This document shows, in pieces, positions 56,376 through 64,000 of a stretch of DNA of 64,000 nucleotides. The position numbers and the translations under genes are program-made. How positions within the stretch are numbered: position 1 is the stretch's first letter; the number at the start of each line of letters is the position of its first letter. This stretch comes from Paludibacteraceae bacterium (GTDB lineage Bacteria; Bacteroidota; Bacteroidia; Bacteroidales; Paludibacteraceae), in assembly GCA_016937795.1 (NCBI GenBank), contig JAFGVV010000038.1, positions 1-64,000 on the forward strand. Reading direction: 5' to 3'. A model generated the notes under the pieces. The model did no database searches. It was given only the letters and a program-made list of their open reading frames with translations, and had not been told where the DNA came from.

Positions 56376-57188
56376 ATGAAGTTTTCGGACAACAAGGCAA
56401 AAATAATTCAATATATGCTGTGGTGGACAGGTTTTGCAATACTGCAAACGCTGTCGTTCCACAGCATTTTTTCGTTGCCACTATACCTCATTTTGGCCGA
56501 TGCTGTTTTTCACTCCATGCTTTATGCACTATTGGGCATGTTGCTTTGGAATGCATTGCGCTATGGAAATTTCGGCGCACTTCCTGCCCTGCAACGCATT
56601 ATCAACTATACAGCACTCGGATTACTCACGCTTGCCATCACTGCCGGAGCAGGCTATGGTTTCGAATATTTTTTAAACCTGTCCGACGAGTTCCTACCTT
56701 ATCTGCCTGCCCGCACTTTTATCCATTTACTGGTATTTATTCTTATTATTCAGGCCTTTATTATCCGAAACAATAAAAACAACAGCTACGAACAGCCCGA
56801 AATATCTGTAGAGACTGAAGAGCCCGAAGATGACCTTCAGGCATTGCAAAACACCGAAATACTCGAACGCATTACTGTGAAATCGGGCTCAAAAATAAAT
56901 ATGATTCCTGTGCAGGAAATACTCTGCCTGCAGGCCGATGGCGACTATGTGCACATCCACACCCTGAAAGGAAAGTACATGAAGGAGCAAACCATGAAAA
57001 GTTTCGAGCGGGCACTTCCTCCGGAGCAGTTTGTGCGCGTGCACCGTTCGTGCATAGTGAACATCGAGTCGATTACCGGCATCGAACTTTACGAAAAACA
57101 AGGTCGTCTCCTCACCCTGAAAAACGGCCTCAAAATAAAAGTCAGCCAAACAGGCTACGCAACGCTCAAAGAAAAACTGAATTTGTAA
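56376..57188 (+). CDS. Membrane-anchored LytTR-family DNA-binding regulator
   Basis: The 270-residue protein has four hydrophobic helices in residues about 12-130 (IIQYMLWWTGFAILQ, LYLILADAVFHSMLYALLGM, YTALGLLTLAITAGAG, TFIHLLVFILIIQAFII), an acidic linker, and a C-terminal LytTR domain (about 165-270: LERITVKSGSKINMIPVQEILCLQADGDYVHI, VRVHRSCIVNIESITGI). There is no receiver domain. The membrane part resembles that of LytS-type sensor kinases, so this may be a one-component regulator that senses something at the membrane. Target genes are unknown. Confidence 0.85.
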   Translation: MKFSDNKAKIIQYMLWWTGFAILQTLSFHSIFSLPLYLILADAVFHSMLYALLGMLLWNALRYGNFGALPALQRIINYTALGLLTLAITAGAGYGFEYFLNLSDEFLPYLPARTFIHLLVFILIIQAFIIRNNKNNSYEQPEISVETEEPEDDLQALQNTEILERITVKSGSKINMIPVQEILCLQADGDYVHIHTLKGKYMKEQTMKSFERALPPEQFVRVHRSCIVNIESITGIELYEKQGRLLTLKNGLKIKVSQTGYATLKEKLNL

Positions 57189-57460
57189 TTTTTACACAGC
57201 CCGCAAATAGTTTCATTTTAATCTTAGAATCGTGCTTGATGATAATGCACAACTCCAAATCCCTAAACCCTTTATGCACGGCAGAATATAACAACACCCA
57301 TAACTATACCCATATGCTGATTTAATCCCGGGGCGATTCCATTGGCTACGGTGCATGCTGCTTTACACCACTTCCACCTTTAATCCCTACCCTGACATTT
57401 CCCGGGTTTTCATTCAGAGCGAAGCATGGAGTTTCCAATTCCTTTTCTTTTATAAATGGG
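57189..57460. other. 272-base gap next to the restriction locus, unexplained
   Basis: The gap between the LytTR gene and hsdR shows no convincing gene on either strand. The part 57326-57440 is richer in C and G (TTAATCCCGGGGCGATTCC, CATTTCCCGGGTTTTC) than its surroundings and could be a fragment of an older coding sequence. This may mark the edge of the restriction-modification island. No inverted repeats or target duplications were seen. Confidence 0.35.
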
Positions 57461-60400
57461 TTATTTGTTTTTGGGTGCAGCAGCAATTAGAATTGATGGC
57501 TTATTGATGACATATTCTTCCGGATGTATTGAAACAAAACGTTCAAAATCATCAAACAACTGCGAAAGGTTGCCTTTTGTTTCCTGAAGGAAGAAAGCGT
57601 TTAGTTTACTTCGGTTCCTGATAGTATATTGAATGTACAGTTTGCTAAAGTCCTGCAACTTTTCGGTATAACTAAATGTATTGCCTGCGTTTTTTATTTT
57701 GGCAATCAAACGTTTGCCATTAGCATCGTTTTGAATTGATTCGAAGAAATCGTCAATAAGCTTTTCAAAGGCTTCAATTTGCTCTTTTATCTTTTCTTCC
57801 TGTTTATTCCGCTTTTCAATTTCCTTTAGGATATTATATTTTGCAGCCGGACCAGTAGGGGGCTCACCACCACCTCCTGGCTTCTTAGGCTCATCTTCTA
57901 TTGGAGCAAGGATACCAATCTTATTATCGAAATAGATTTCCACATCATCCACTTCGGGACCTGTTGTTTTGGTTGCCTGACGATAGATAACACTGAATTT
58001 GTGCCAGAACTCAACAAACAATTCTTCTGAAAGCTTTTTATCCAACTCAATCACAAACTCAATAAGGTTGAGAATTCTGAAATAACTGTTCACACCGGTT
58101 TTGAGCTCCTGGGCTTGCTCGAAATTGTGTGTGATATATTCCCGAAAAGCAACTTCAATTTCAAGCATCTTGCTTTTGACTGTATATTCGGTGCTGTATT
58201 GCCCGAACAATTTGAATTGAGCTACAAAAAGTTCATGCTTTTTTAGCTGCTTGTACAAATCCAACAATATCTTCTCATCTTCCAATGGCGCAAAGTCAGA
58301 CACAACCACATTGGAATAGTGTTCAAATGCTTGTTTAATGTTTTTGACGTTTACATTGAGGTGCGAGAAGTCGACAATCTTACAATCATTTTTATCTTTT
58401 GTAATTCGATTTACGCGTGAAATGGTTTGGATCGCATTGATTCCACGTATCTCTTTGTCGAGAAACAATGTATGTAACTTAGGTTCATCAAAGCCTGTTT
58501 GCAGTTTATCCACTACAATGATTAGTCCGTTTTTGGCTAACTTGAAGTTTTGTAACACTTGTTTTTCGTTGGGTACTTTATTTAATTCGTTGGGCGATTC
58601 TACTCCCTGGCGTTCCGAATAAACAATATAAATCGGTGCTTCGCTGAAACGATCGTATTTCTTTTGGGCTGCCACTGCTTGCGGATAATATCTGTCAATC
58701 AATTTCTTGTATCTGATAGCATTGGGAATACTCGAAACCGCCAACATGGCTTTAGCTGTACCACGAATGTTGTGATAAACCGCCGAAAGCAACCTATCCA
58801 CCACAAAATGAGCAATAGCATCAATCCGGTCGGGGTCGGAATATATCTTCTCTTTGCGTATTTGATAGCGTGTCTCCAGTTCTTCTTCTGTAAGTCCTTT
58901 ATCGTCGTAACCTGTATCACCTTCGAAGCCCTCCAGTTTATTTTCGGGTAACTGGAAATACATCTTTGCCGATACAGGTACAATGCCGCGAAGCGGATTG
59001 AAGATATATTCATCCTCAATAGCCTCTTTCATGGTATAGCTATCAAAGGGAATCCAGAGTTTTTCGCCCTCAGCGTATTTGTTGTATTCCCCAAAACGGG
59101 CTAAAGTATGATCGCTCGGCGTAGCGGTAAAACCGATAATCAGGTTTTTCTTTTTACGGGTAGCCTTGTAAGCCTCGCTATTGTCGAAGCTACTTTGCAG
59201 TTCGTCAAAAAGCGAAACCATATCTTCGTGCTGGTCGCCTGAATTGCTCCGGTGAACCTCGTCGATTATAAAACAAACCCGCATTGCTGCTAAACGGTTG
59301 ATAGCCGCTTCGTCTAAAAACTGATTGGTTGTTGCATTATCCTTACTGGTAACAGCCGAAAACTTCTGAATATTCACTACTACAATCCGCTCCGAACTGC
59401 TCAGTGCCTTTTTAAATGACGCTTTATCGTGGGCTTCAATAAACATTCCTTTCTGAATGTTCATATTGTGCAGCATGGTATCTAATTGGTCGCGCAACTG
59501 CAAGCGGTCTACCACAATCATTATTTTATCGTAAATAAACTTACCGTGCCCGTCGTGCATATCCTTCAGCTGGAGTGCCGTCCAACCAATGATATTACTC
59601 TTACCAAAACCAGCCGCATATTGCAGCAATAAAGAATACACGTTCTTATTGTTCTGATATTTCAGGCGTTTACCCACCAACTCCTGAATTTTAGGTTCGC
59701 CGGCACCTTTAGCCCGAAGTTCGGCTTCCAGTTTTTTGATAAAGTAATCAGGTTCTTTCTCGTGTTCAATAAACTCGCCAATTTTATCTACAATTTTATC
59801 AGCGCCAAACTTTTGTTTGGGGCGTGGAGCTATCAGACGACCATCATTGTGTTTGTATTCTTTTTTGCCCTTGCCTGTGACAATAAGCTCACGTTCCAGA
59901 AAGTTGTAATAGAGGATTTCTTTCTCTATCATCTGTTTGGAGTACAAAGCCCGAAAAACCTCCTCAAACCGTTCGGTCTGCGAAGCCTGAGGATTTCGCA
60001 ACGGATAGGCTTTGAATACTTTCAGTATAGCCCGTTGATATTGCTCAAAATCGAAATTGGTACTGGCTGCCAGTTTTATTTCCTCGAACAGCGGAACGGT
60101 ATTTCGCAATACATAGGTATTTTGAATATCGGTAGCTGTAATATGTATGGCTTTATCGAAAATACGCAGGAAATTACGGCGTATGCTTTGCGACACATCA
60201 TTACCATTGGCAATTTTCAGGTAGGCTTCCACTGCACAGCGGTAATCATTGGTTACTTTTTTGCGTCCTTCCTTGCGGGCATCCTGATTGTTCCAGTTGC
60301 TTTTCAGTTCCGAATAGCCCAAATAGAAACCATTCAGAAAGAAAGTCATATCCGGGCGGAACGAAAACAGTATTTTCCCGTCGTGTTTGTATTTGTAGGG

Positions 60401-60793
60401 CAATTCCTGCACCACGCTAAAAATGTTTTCTTTGAAATCTTTGTCACCCTTCAACTCCGAACCACTGGGAGCATAGAGCGAGAAAGTAAATCCCTGAAAA
60501 GTAAAGTTCTTATTACTATTGAAAAAGAGAGCCATATTGGCACTCGATTTTATACGGTCGAGCAAAAAGGTAATCAGTTCGGCAAACAGCGCCTTTTCGT
60601 CATTCCCGTACTTGCGCAGCAATTTACGGTAATTGCCCTGATTGAAGGACGTTTCGGACAGAAACGCTTTCAAATCTTCTTCAATCACATAATCTTCCGA
60701 AACGGTATTGGCTGTTACTTCCTTGTAGCCCAAACCATCGGCTGAGCAAAGAAAATTAAGCAGGTAGCCACCTTGTAAATCGAGTTCGTACAT
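57461..60793 (-). CDS. hsdR: Type I restriction enzyme R subunit
   Basis: The 1110-residue subunit has an N-terminal PD-(D/E)xK nuclease (Asp148 in FRPDMTF, then Glu162-x-Lys164 in GYSELKSN). Two helicase lobes follow: a P-loop-like GFGKSNIIGWTALQL, DEVHRSNSGDQHEDM in place of DEAH, GFTATP, and VDKLQTGFDEPKLHTLFLDKEIRGINAIQTISRVNR. A coiled, lysine-rich C-terminus binds the MS complex. It translocates and cuts DNA lacking the methylation made by HsdM-HsdS. The gene is separated from hsdS by a small gene on the other strand. Confidence 0.95.
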   Translation of the reverse strand: MYELDLQGGYLLNFLCSADGLGYKEVTANTVSEDYVIEEDLKAFLSETSFNQGNYRKLLRKYGNDEKALFAELITFLLDRIKSSANMALFFNSNKNFTFQGFTFSLYAPSGSELKGDKDFKENIFSVVQELPYKYKHDGKILFSFRPDMTFFLNGFYLGYSELKSNWNNQDARKEGRKKVTNDYRCAVEAYLKIANGNDVSQSIRRNFLRIFDKAIHITATDIQNTYVLRNTVPLFEEIKLAASTNFDFEQYQRAILKVFKAYPLRNPQASQTERFEEVFRALYSKQMIEKEILYYNFLERELIVTGKGKKEYKHNDGRLIAPRPKQKFGADKIVDKIGEFIEHEKEPDYFIKKLEAELRAKGAGEPKIQELVGKRLKYQNNKNVYSLLLQYAAGFGKSNIIGWTALQLKDMHDGHGKFIYDKIMIVVDRLQLRDQLDTMLHNMNIQKGMFIEAHDKASFKKALSSSERIVVVNIQKFSAVTSKDNATTNQFLDEAAINRLAAMRVCFIIDEVHRSNSGDQHEDMVSLFDELQSSFDNSEAYKATRKKKNLIIGFTATPSDHTLARFGEYNKYAEGEKLWIPFDSYTMKEAIEDEYIFNPLRGIVPVSAKMYFQLPENKLEGFEGDTGYDDKGLTEEELETRYQIRKEKIYSDPDRIDAIAHFVVDRLLSAVYHNIRGTAKAMLAVSSIPNAIRYKKLIDRYYPQAVAAQKKYDRFSEAPIYIVYSERQGVESPNELNKVPNEKQVLQNFKLAKNGLIIVVDKLQTGFDEPKLHTLFLDKEIRGINAIQTISRVNRITKDKNDCKIVDFSHLNVNVKNIKQAFEHYSNVVVSDFAPLEDEKILLDLYKQLKKHELFVAQFKLFGQYSTEYTVKSKMLEIEVAFREYITHNFEQAQELKTGVNSYFRILNLIEFVIELDKKLSEELFVEFWHKFSVIYRQATKTTGPEVDDVEIYFDNKIGILAPIEDEPKKPGGGGEPPTGPAAKYNILKEIEKRNKQEEKIKEQIEAFEKLIDDFFESIQNDANGKRLIAKIKNAGNTFSYTEKLQDFSKLYIQYTIRNRSKLNAFFLQETKGNLSQLFDDFERFVSIHPEEYVINKPSILIAAAPKNK

Positions 60794-60848
60794 AGTATAT
60801 TTATTTTATTTTTTCGTATCAATGAATCGGCTTTTCCCAAAATGATAG

Positions 60849-60856
60849 TATATTTG
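60849..60856 (+). promoter_or_regulatory. -7 box of the small gene in the restriction locus
   Basis: TATATTTG fits TAnnTTTG, 27 bases before the ATG at 60883. No -33 box found. It supports the view that this small frame on the plus strand is expressed. Confidence 0.45.
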
Positions 60857-60882
60857 CAGCATCATCAATTCATTGATTTGCT

Positions 60883-61176
60883 ATGAAAATTACTGTAAAA
60901 ATTGATACCGATACTCCTGCCGGAAAACATTTGGAAAGCGAACTTCGTCGTTATCCTGAATCTGTTGAGTTTATAGAACCATCCGTAGTGGCCGACACAA
61001 ACACTGCAACCTATGTTGAAGCGAAAGATATATTCGAACCCATTAACGAACAGAAAGACTCCATATCGGCAGCCGAATCGGCAAAACTTGCTTTCAGCAG
61101 ATTAGGCAAAAAATACAATCGCACATTCGACAATAAATATACGCGACAAGCCTACACATTCGGGGCGCGACTTTAA
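60883..61176 (+). CDS. Small protein of unknown function inside the type I locus
   Basis: The 97-residue protein opens with MKITVKIDTDTPAGKHLESELRRYPESVEF, a beta-strand followed by a helix, like small antitoxin or DUF2683-type proteins. It ends with a basic patch (LGKKYNRTFDNKYTRQAYTFGARL). It lies between hsdR and hsdS on the opposite strand, has its own -7 box, and its stop TAA (61174-61176) overlaps the hsdS stop in a palindrome. It could be an antitoxin without its toxin, a regulator of the locus, or chance. No partner toxin gene is visible. Confidence 0.5.
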   Translation: MKITVKIDTDTPAGKHLESELRRYPESVEFIEPSVVADTNTATYVEAKDIFEPINEQKDSISAAESAKLAFSRLGKKYNRTFDNKYTRQAYTFGARL

Positions 61177-61181
61177 GTCGC
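61167..61181. repeat. Palindrome GCGACTT-T-AAGTCGC at overlapping stop codons
   Basis: A 7-bp inverted repeat with a single central T contains the stop codons of the small gene (+, 61174-61176) and of hsdS (-, 61173-61175). It may be a REP-type element or a shared terminator stem, though no T-run follows. Confidence 0.7.
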
Positions 61182-62501
61182 ACTCCGAATATCCACCTCC
61201 GTCACTTTTATTTTCCCCGTTACCACATCATTAATCAATGTTTTGCGAAGCTGAGTAAGCTTGTTTATTTGATTGTTGATATTGGTGAGTATGGTGTCGA
61301 TTTGGGTAGTTTTGTTATCAAGATAACTGGCAATTTTTTCTTGTTCTTCTAAAGGTGGACAAGGACAATTAAAGCTATTTAGTACTTGAGGATTTAAATG
61401 AGGAATCCCCATCCCAGCCGGTATCATTTTTAAAATATACTCAATACTAAAACGCAAATGATAGAGAAATTTAGAATTGTATTTCTTCCTATCGACAACA
61501 ATTTTTGCAATAGTAGAAGACAGAAAACCTTCCTTTCCTTTTAATATTTCACCAACCCCTGCACCATCCCAAATAATAATCATATCGTTTGTTGTTACTC
61601 TTTGATTTTTATCAGGTGCATAGCAATAAGTGTCGAAAGTAACACTTTCATTTCGGAGGTATTCCAAAGAAAGATTTGGCAAGCTATTTTCAAAATATGT
61701 ATCTGACAATTCGAGATTTCTTCCTTTGACTGTATTTGCAATGGACTTGAATCTTTTCACCTCCCAATGCTCCGGTATCATTCCAATCCACTCAATGCCA
61801 CTAACTTTCATTTTAGTGAGGGTTTCATTTAGAGTGAAGCCCTCACTTGCGGGCAATCCCCGACATACCGTTTCGCTTATTAAGCTACGGCGCAGGGCTT
61901 TGTATTTATCGGCTTTGGCTGTAAGAAGTTCAATCTTACGATCAATAGCAGCAGTTTTGGTGTCGAGATAGTTGGCAATGGCGGTTTGTTCTTGAAATGG
62001 TGGAAATGTCCATAATATTCGATTTAGTTTCTCATACGTTAGGTGTTTTATGCTAATAAAATTCACAATACTATCATAACCACCTAAAACCCCTGTTGCA
62101 AATGAAAAATAAAGATAATATTTTGCCTCTACATATTTTGGAAAAGAGATTTTGTGTACTGAATTTTGTATATAGCATTCTTGAATTTCATCATTCCAAA
62201 TGCAAGTTTTTCCAACTTCTCCGCCTTCACTTAAGAGCAAATCATTTTTTTTGATTTTATATTGTTTCATCTCAACTTTAGAGAAATACATTTCTTCAAC
62301 TGATTCTACATTTACCCTTATCCATCCAATATTTTTGGATTTGAGATATGGTTTTAATAAATATCCAGGTTGAGGTGTATTACATAACATCTTACCCAAA
62401 ACAACATTACCTATTTCTTTCACCCTCTTCACCTCCCAATGCTCCGGTATTTCACCCAGCCACTCTATCTCCGAAGGTTTATATGTATCGTATCGTTTCA
62501 T
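61173..62501 (-). CDS. hsdS: Type I restriction enzyme specificity subunit
   Basis: The 442-residue protein has two target-recognition domains, each with the conserved lead EWLGEIPEHWEVKRVKEI (residue about 13) and EWIGMIPEHWEVKRFKSI (about 237). Two matching conserved spacers follow: FPPFQEQTAIANYLDTKTAAIDRKIELL and CPPLEEQEKIASYLDNKTTQIDTILTNI. These long helices set the distance between the halves. Each TRD reads half of a bipartite DNA site. The two lead segments include an exact 23-bp direct repeat, which favours TRD exchange. hsdM is directly upstream on the same strand. Confidence 0.95.
   Translation of the reverse strand: MKRYDTYKPSEIEWLGEIPEHWEVKRVKEIGNVVLGKMLCNTPQPGYLLKPYLKSKNIGWIRVNVESVEEMYFSKVEMKQYKIKKNDLLLSEGGEVGKTCIWNDEIQECYIQNSVHKISFPKYVEAKYYLYFSFATGVLGGYDSIVNFISIKHLTYEKLNRILWTFPPFQEQTAIANYLDTKTAAIDRKIELLTAKADKYKALRRSLISETVCRGLPASEGFTLNETLTKMKVSGIEWIGMIPEHWEVKRFKSIANTVKGRNLELSDTYFENSLPNLSLEYLRNESVTFDTYCYAPDKNQRVTTNDMIIIWDGAGVGEILKGKEGFLSSTIAKIVVDRKKYNSKFLYHLRFSIEYILKMIPAGMGIPHLNPQVLNSFNCPCPPLEEQEKIASYLDNKTTQIDTILTNINNQINKLTQLRKTLINDVVTGKIKVTEVDIRSAT
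61756..61778. repeat. 23-bp direct repeat within hsdS, copy 1
   Basis: The 23 bases 61756-61778 (TTCACCTCCCAATGCTCCGG and three more) are identical to 62428-62450 in the same orientation, 672 bases apart. They encode IPEHWEVKR at the head of the second recognition domain. Confidence 0.95.
62428..62450. repeat. 23-bp direct repeat within hsdS, copy 2
   Basis: Identical to 61756-61778; encodes IPEHWEVKR at the head of the first recognition domain near the N-terminus of HsdS. Confidence 0.95.
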
Positions 62502-62537
62502 GTGTAAATTATTGTTTTAAAAGGTCACATGGAACTC

Positions 62538-62554
62538 GTCCCGCAAAACGGGAC
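62538..62554. repeat. Short hairpin between hsdM and hsdS
   Basis: GTCCCG (62538-62543) and CGGGAC (62549-62554) enclose CAAAA in the gap after the hsdM stop and before the hsdS start. It may be a REP-type palindrome or modulate read-through. There is no T-run. Confidence 0.5.
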
Positions 62555-62559
62555 TCGTT

Positions 62560-64000
62560 TCATAGCGATAAATCAGTTTCAAGGGTTTTTAATTCGTTTT
62601 CGAGCTGAGCTAAGTCAGCCAATAGATCCTGAATGGATTCCAGTTTTTCGGGTTGATAGAATATCTTATTGAAATTAATTTCCACACCAACAGTATTGTC
62701 TAAGTACTCAAACGGACGGGTCACATACTTTGCCATAAAGTTGGCAATGTTAGTGCAGTTTTCTTCTTCGTTGGGTGAGTAGGAAATAATTTCGTAGTCC
62801 TTTTGCAGGTCGGTAACCAATTCAACGGTTACAATATATTTGAATAGAGATATTTTGGTAGATTTCTTTAAAGAGGATTTTATCTGAATCTTACCACAAC
62901 CAAGCCGTTTACCTATGCCATTACGAGCATCGTTTTCAGACTTACATTCCAAAATAGTTTCTTCATCACTGTTGTAGGTATAGAATTTAGCTCCTGAAGC
63001 TACTATTAATTGATTCTCTTTGTAATCGAATGCATTGATAGCAGGTGCTATGATTCGTTCGTAACGTTGAGTGAGGGTTTCACTCGAAGTGAAGCCCTCA
63101 CTATCGCTTAGTTCAAAAGTGGTGAGTTCGATAGTGCCTTCTTCGCCCGTTTGGGTGATTTTGGTGGGTTTTAGTTTTATTTTTTCTGCAATAAATTGGC
63201 CTTGGCTATCTACATTGGTAAGCATAATCGCTTGTTTGTTGTAGTAGAAATGCCATTTGTCGAATACCCGCGCAAAATCATTGTCTTCGAAATCCTCCAA
63301 TGCTTTTATAATTTCCACACGGTTATCCGGGCTCATTTCCCGGCGTTTCTTCCCCTTGCTTTTCTTCAACGGTATGTATTTACTGCTTCCGTCAATAAGG
63401 ATAATCTTATCTTTGCGTTCGGCAGGTTTGTTTTTATTAAACACCCACAAATAAGTATAAATGCCCGTATTGAAAAATTCATCGGTAGGCATTTGAATAA
63501 TGGCTTCCACCCAGTCCCGGTCGAAGAAGTATTTGCGAATAGAGCTTTCACCACTTCCGGCATCACCACTAAAGAGCGACGAACCGTTGTTTACCACTAC
63601 AGCAATACCATCATTATCCAGGTGATAAACGATATGTTGGTCGAAAAGCAACTGACCGTCAGAGATAGACGGCAAAGCTACAAATCGACCTGTTTTGTCG
63701 GTTTCGATAGCTTTGCGGTAATCTTTCCAGTCCACGCCATAAGGCGGGTTGGCCACAATCACATCAAAAGTTTTGTCCAGAAACTTGGTATCTGTCAGTG
63801 TATTGCCATATTCAATCTGAGAATCGATACGGAAACGGCTTTCAATTTTAGCCAATGCATACAGCGACGAATTCCAGTCCATGCCATGCGTTTTTATCGG
63901 TCTGTTGGTTTTGGCACTGAGCTTATCTTCAATACCAAAAAGCAGGTTTCCACCACCCGAGGTTGGGTCATATAGGGTAAGAAATTCCTCATTGTCCTGA
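62560..64000 (-). CDS. hsdM: Type I restriction enzyme M subunit, N-terminus outside the window
   Basis: The frame stays open to the right edge (480 residues visible). Before the internal ATG at 63882 the codons read LYDPTSGGGNLLFGIEDKL. This is SAM-binding motif I of N6-adenine methyltransferases, so the gene continues beyond 64000. The catalytic motif IV is NPPYG (VIVANPPYGVDWKDYRK). Further support: FDQHIVYHLDNDGIAVVVNNGSSLFSG and RKYFFDRDWVEAIIQMP. It methylates adenine in the site selected by HsdS. About 190 typical N-terminal residues are missing only because the window ends. Confidence 0.95.
   Translation of the reverse strand, partial: QDNEEFLTLYDPTSGGGNLLFGIEDKLSAKTNRPIKTHGMDWNSSLYALAKIESRFRIDSQIEYGNTLTDTKFLDKTFDVIVANPPYGVDWKDYRKAIETDKTGRFVALPSISDGQLLFDQHIVYHLDNDGIAVVVNNGSSLFSGDAGSGESSIRKYFFDRDWVEAIIQMPTDEFFNTGIYTYLWVFNKNKPAERKDKIILIDGSSKYIPLKKSKGKKRREMSPDNRVEIIKALEDFEDNDFARVFDKWHFYYNKQAIMLTNVDSQGQFIAEKIKLKPTKITQTGEEGTIELTTFELSDSEGFTSSETLTQRYERIIAPAINAFDYKENQLIVASGAKFYTYNSDEETILECKSENDARNGIGKRLGCGKIQIKSSLKKSTKISLFKYIVTVELVTDLQKDYEIISYSPNEEENCTNIANFMAKYVTRPFEYLDNTVGVEINFNKIFYQPEKLESIQDLLADLAQLENELKTLETDLSL

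Noticed and set aside
59762..60745. Long open frame of 327 residues on the plus strand
   Set aside because: It lies fully inside hsdR, which has clear motifs on the minus strand; composition and motifs do not support a second gene.
63366..63882. Treating hsdM as starting at the ATG at 63882
   Set aside because: In-frame codons upstream encode methyltransferase motif I (DPTSGGGNLLFG), so the gene runs past the window edge.

Overview
The window looks like a chromosomal segment of an anaerobic or fermentative Bacteroidota (Bacteroidales-like) bacterium. Evidence: many genes are preceded by the Bacteroidota -7 promoter box TAnnTTTG, several with a TTG/TTTG box 18-20 bases further upstream. Two secreted proteins end in type IX secretion (T9SS) type A sorting domains, the gliding lipoprotein gene gldH is present, and there are many lipoproteins and outer-membrane barrels. 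No tRNA, rRNA, CRISPR array or complete insertion sequence was seen.

Layout. 1-12.8 kb: PHP-domain phosphoesterase, butyrate kinase (-), tandem ABC ATPase (-), two secreted proteins, then pyrH, frr, an Omp85-like barrel and rsgA. Next come an Lrp/AsnC regulator and the paired DNA-repair-type genes of families TIGR03915/TIGR03916 (-). 13-19.8 kb: membrane protein (-), aroQ, pyruvate kinase, M16 protease (-), free methionine sulfoxide reductase and a NimA-like flavoprotein. 20-25 kb: an envelope operon of ECF sigma factor, a membrane-spanning protein with an anti-sigma-like N-terminus and a beta-barrel C-terminus, a lipoprotein serpin, an LVIVD-repeat lipoprotein and a small lipoprotein. 25-33 kb: S9 peptidase lipoprotein (-), lipocalin (-), a four-domain CoA-disulfide-reductase/rhodanese/TusA/DsrE fusion with a MarR-like regulator, nagB (-) and an alpha/beta hydrolase. 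33-38 kb: the housekeeping row holB, PSP1/RicT-like, gldH, trmB, mrp. 38-48.5 kb: OmpA-like protein, acyl-CoA synthetase, barrel protein, lipoprotein hydrolase, Sua5 (-), a PEPCK-like DUF4914 protein (-), its probable XRE-cupin regulator (-) and a DEAD-box helicase (-). 48.6-57.2 kb: a 1502-residue T9SS-exported beta-galactosidase, the agmatine-to-putrescine pair aguA-aguB, a peroxiredoxin and a membrane-anchored LytTR regulator. 57.4-64 kb: a type I restriction-modification locus (hsdR, hsdS, and hsdM running off the right edge), with a small unrecognised gene inserted on the opposite strand.

The most interesting signals are four. (1) The DUF4914 gene and the XRE-cupin gene share an identical 15-bp operator core; at DUF4914 it sits on the predicted transcription start. 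(2) The sigma/anti-sigma-barrel/serpin operon predicts one polypeptide touching both membranes. (3) A 49-bp perfect palindrome opens a 21-bp tandem array upstream of pyrH. (4) Intergenic repeats are varied: 7-8-bp arrays and CCCCTAAAGGGG-type palindromes, one of which now encodes the C-terminus of agmatine deiminase. All functional statements rest on motif recognition by eye; no database search was run.
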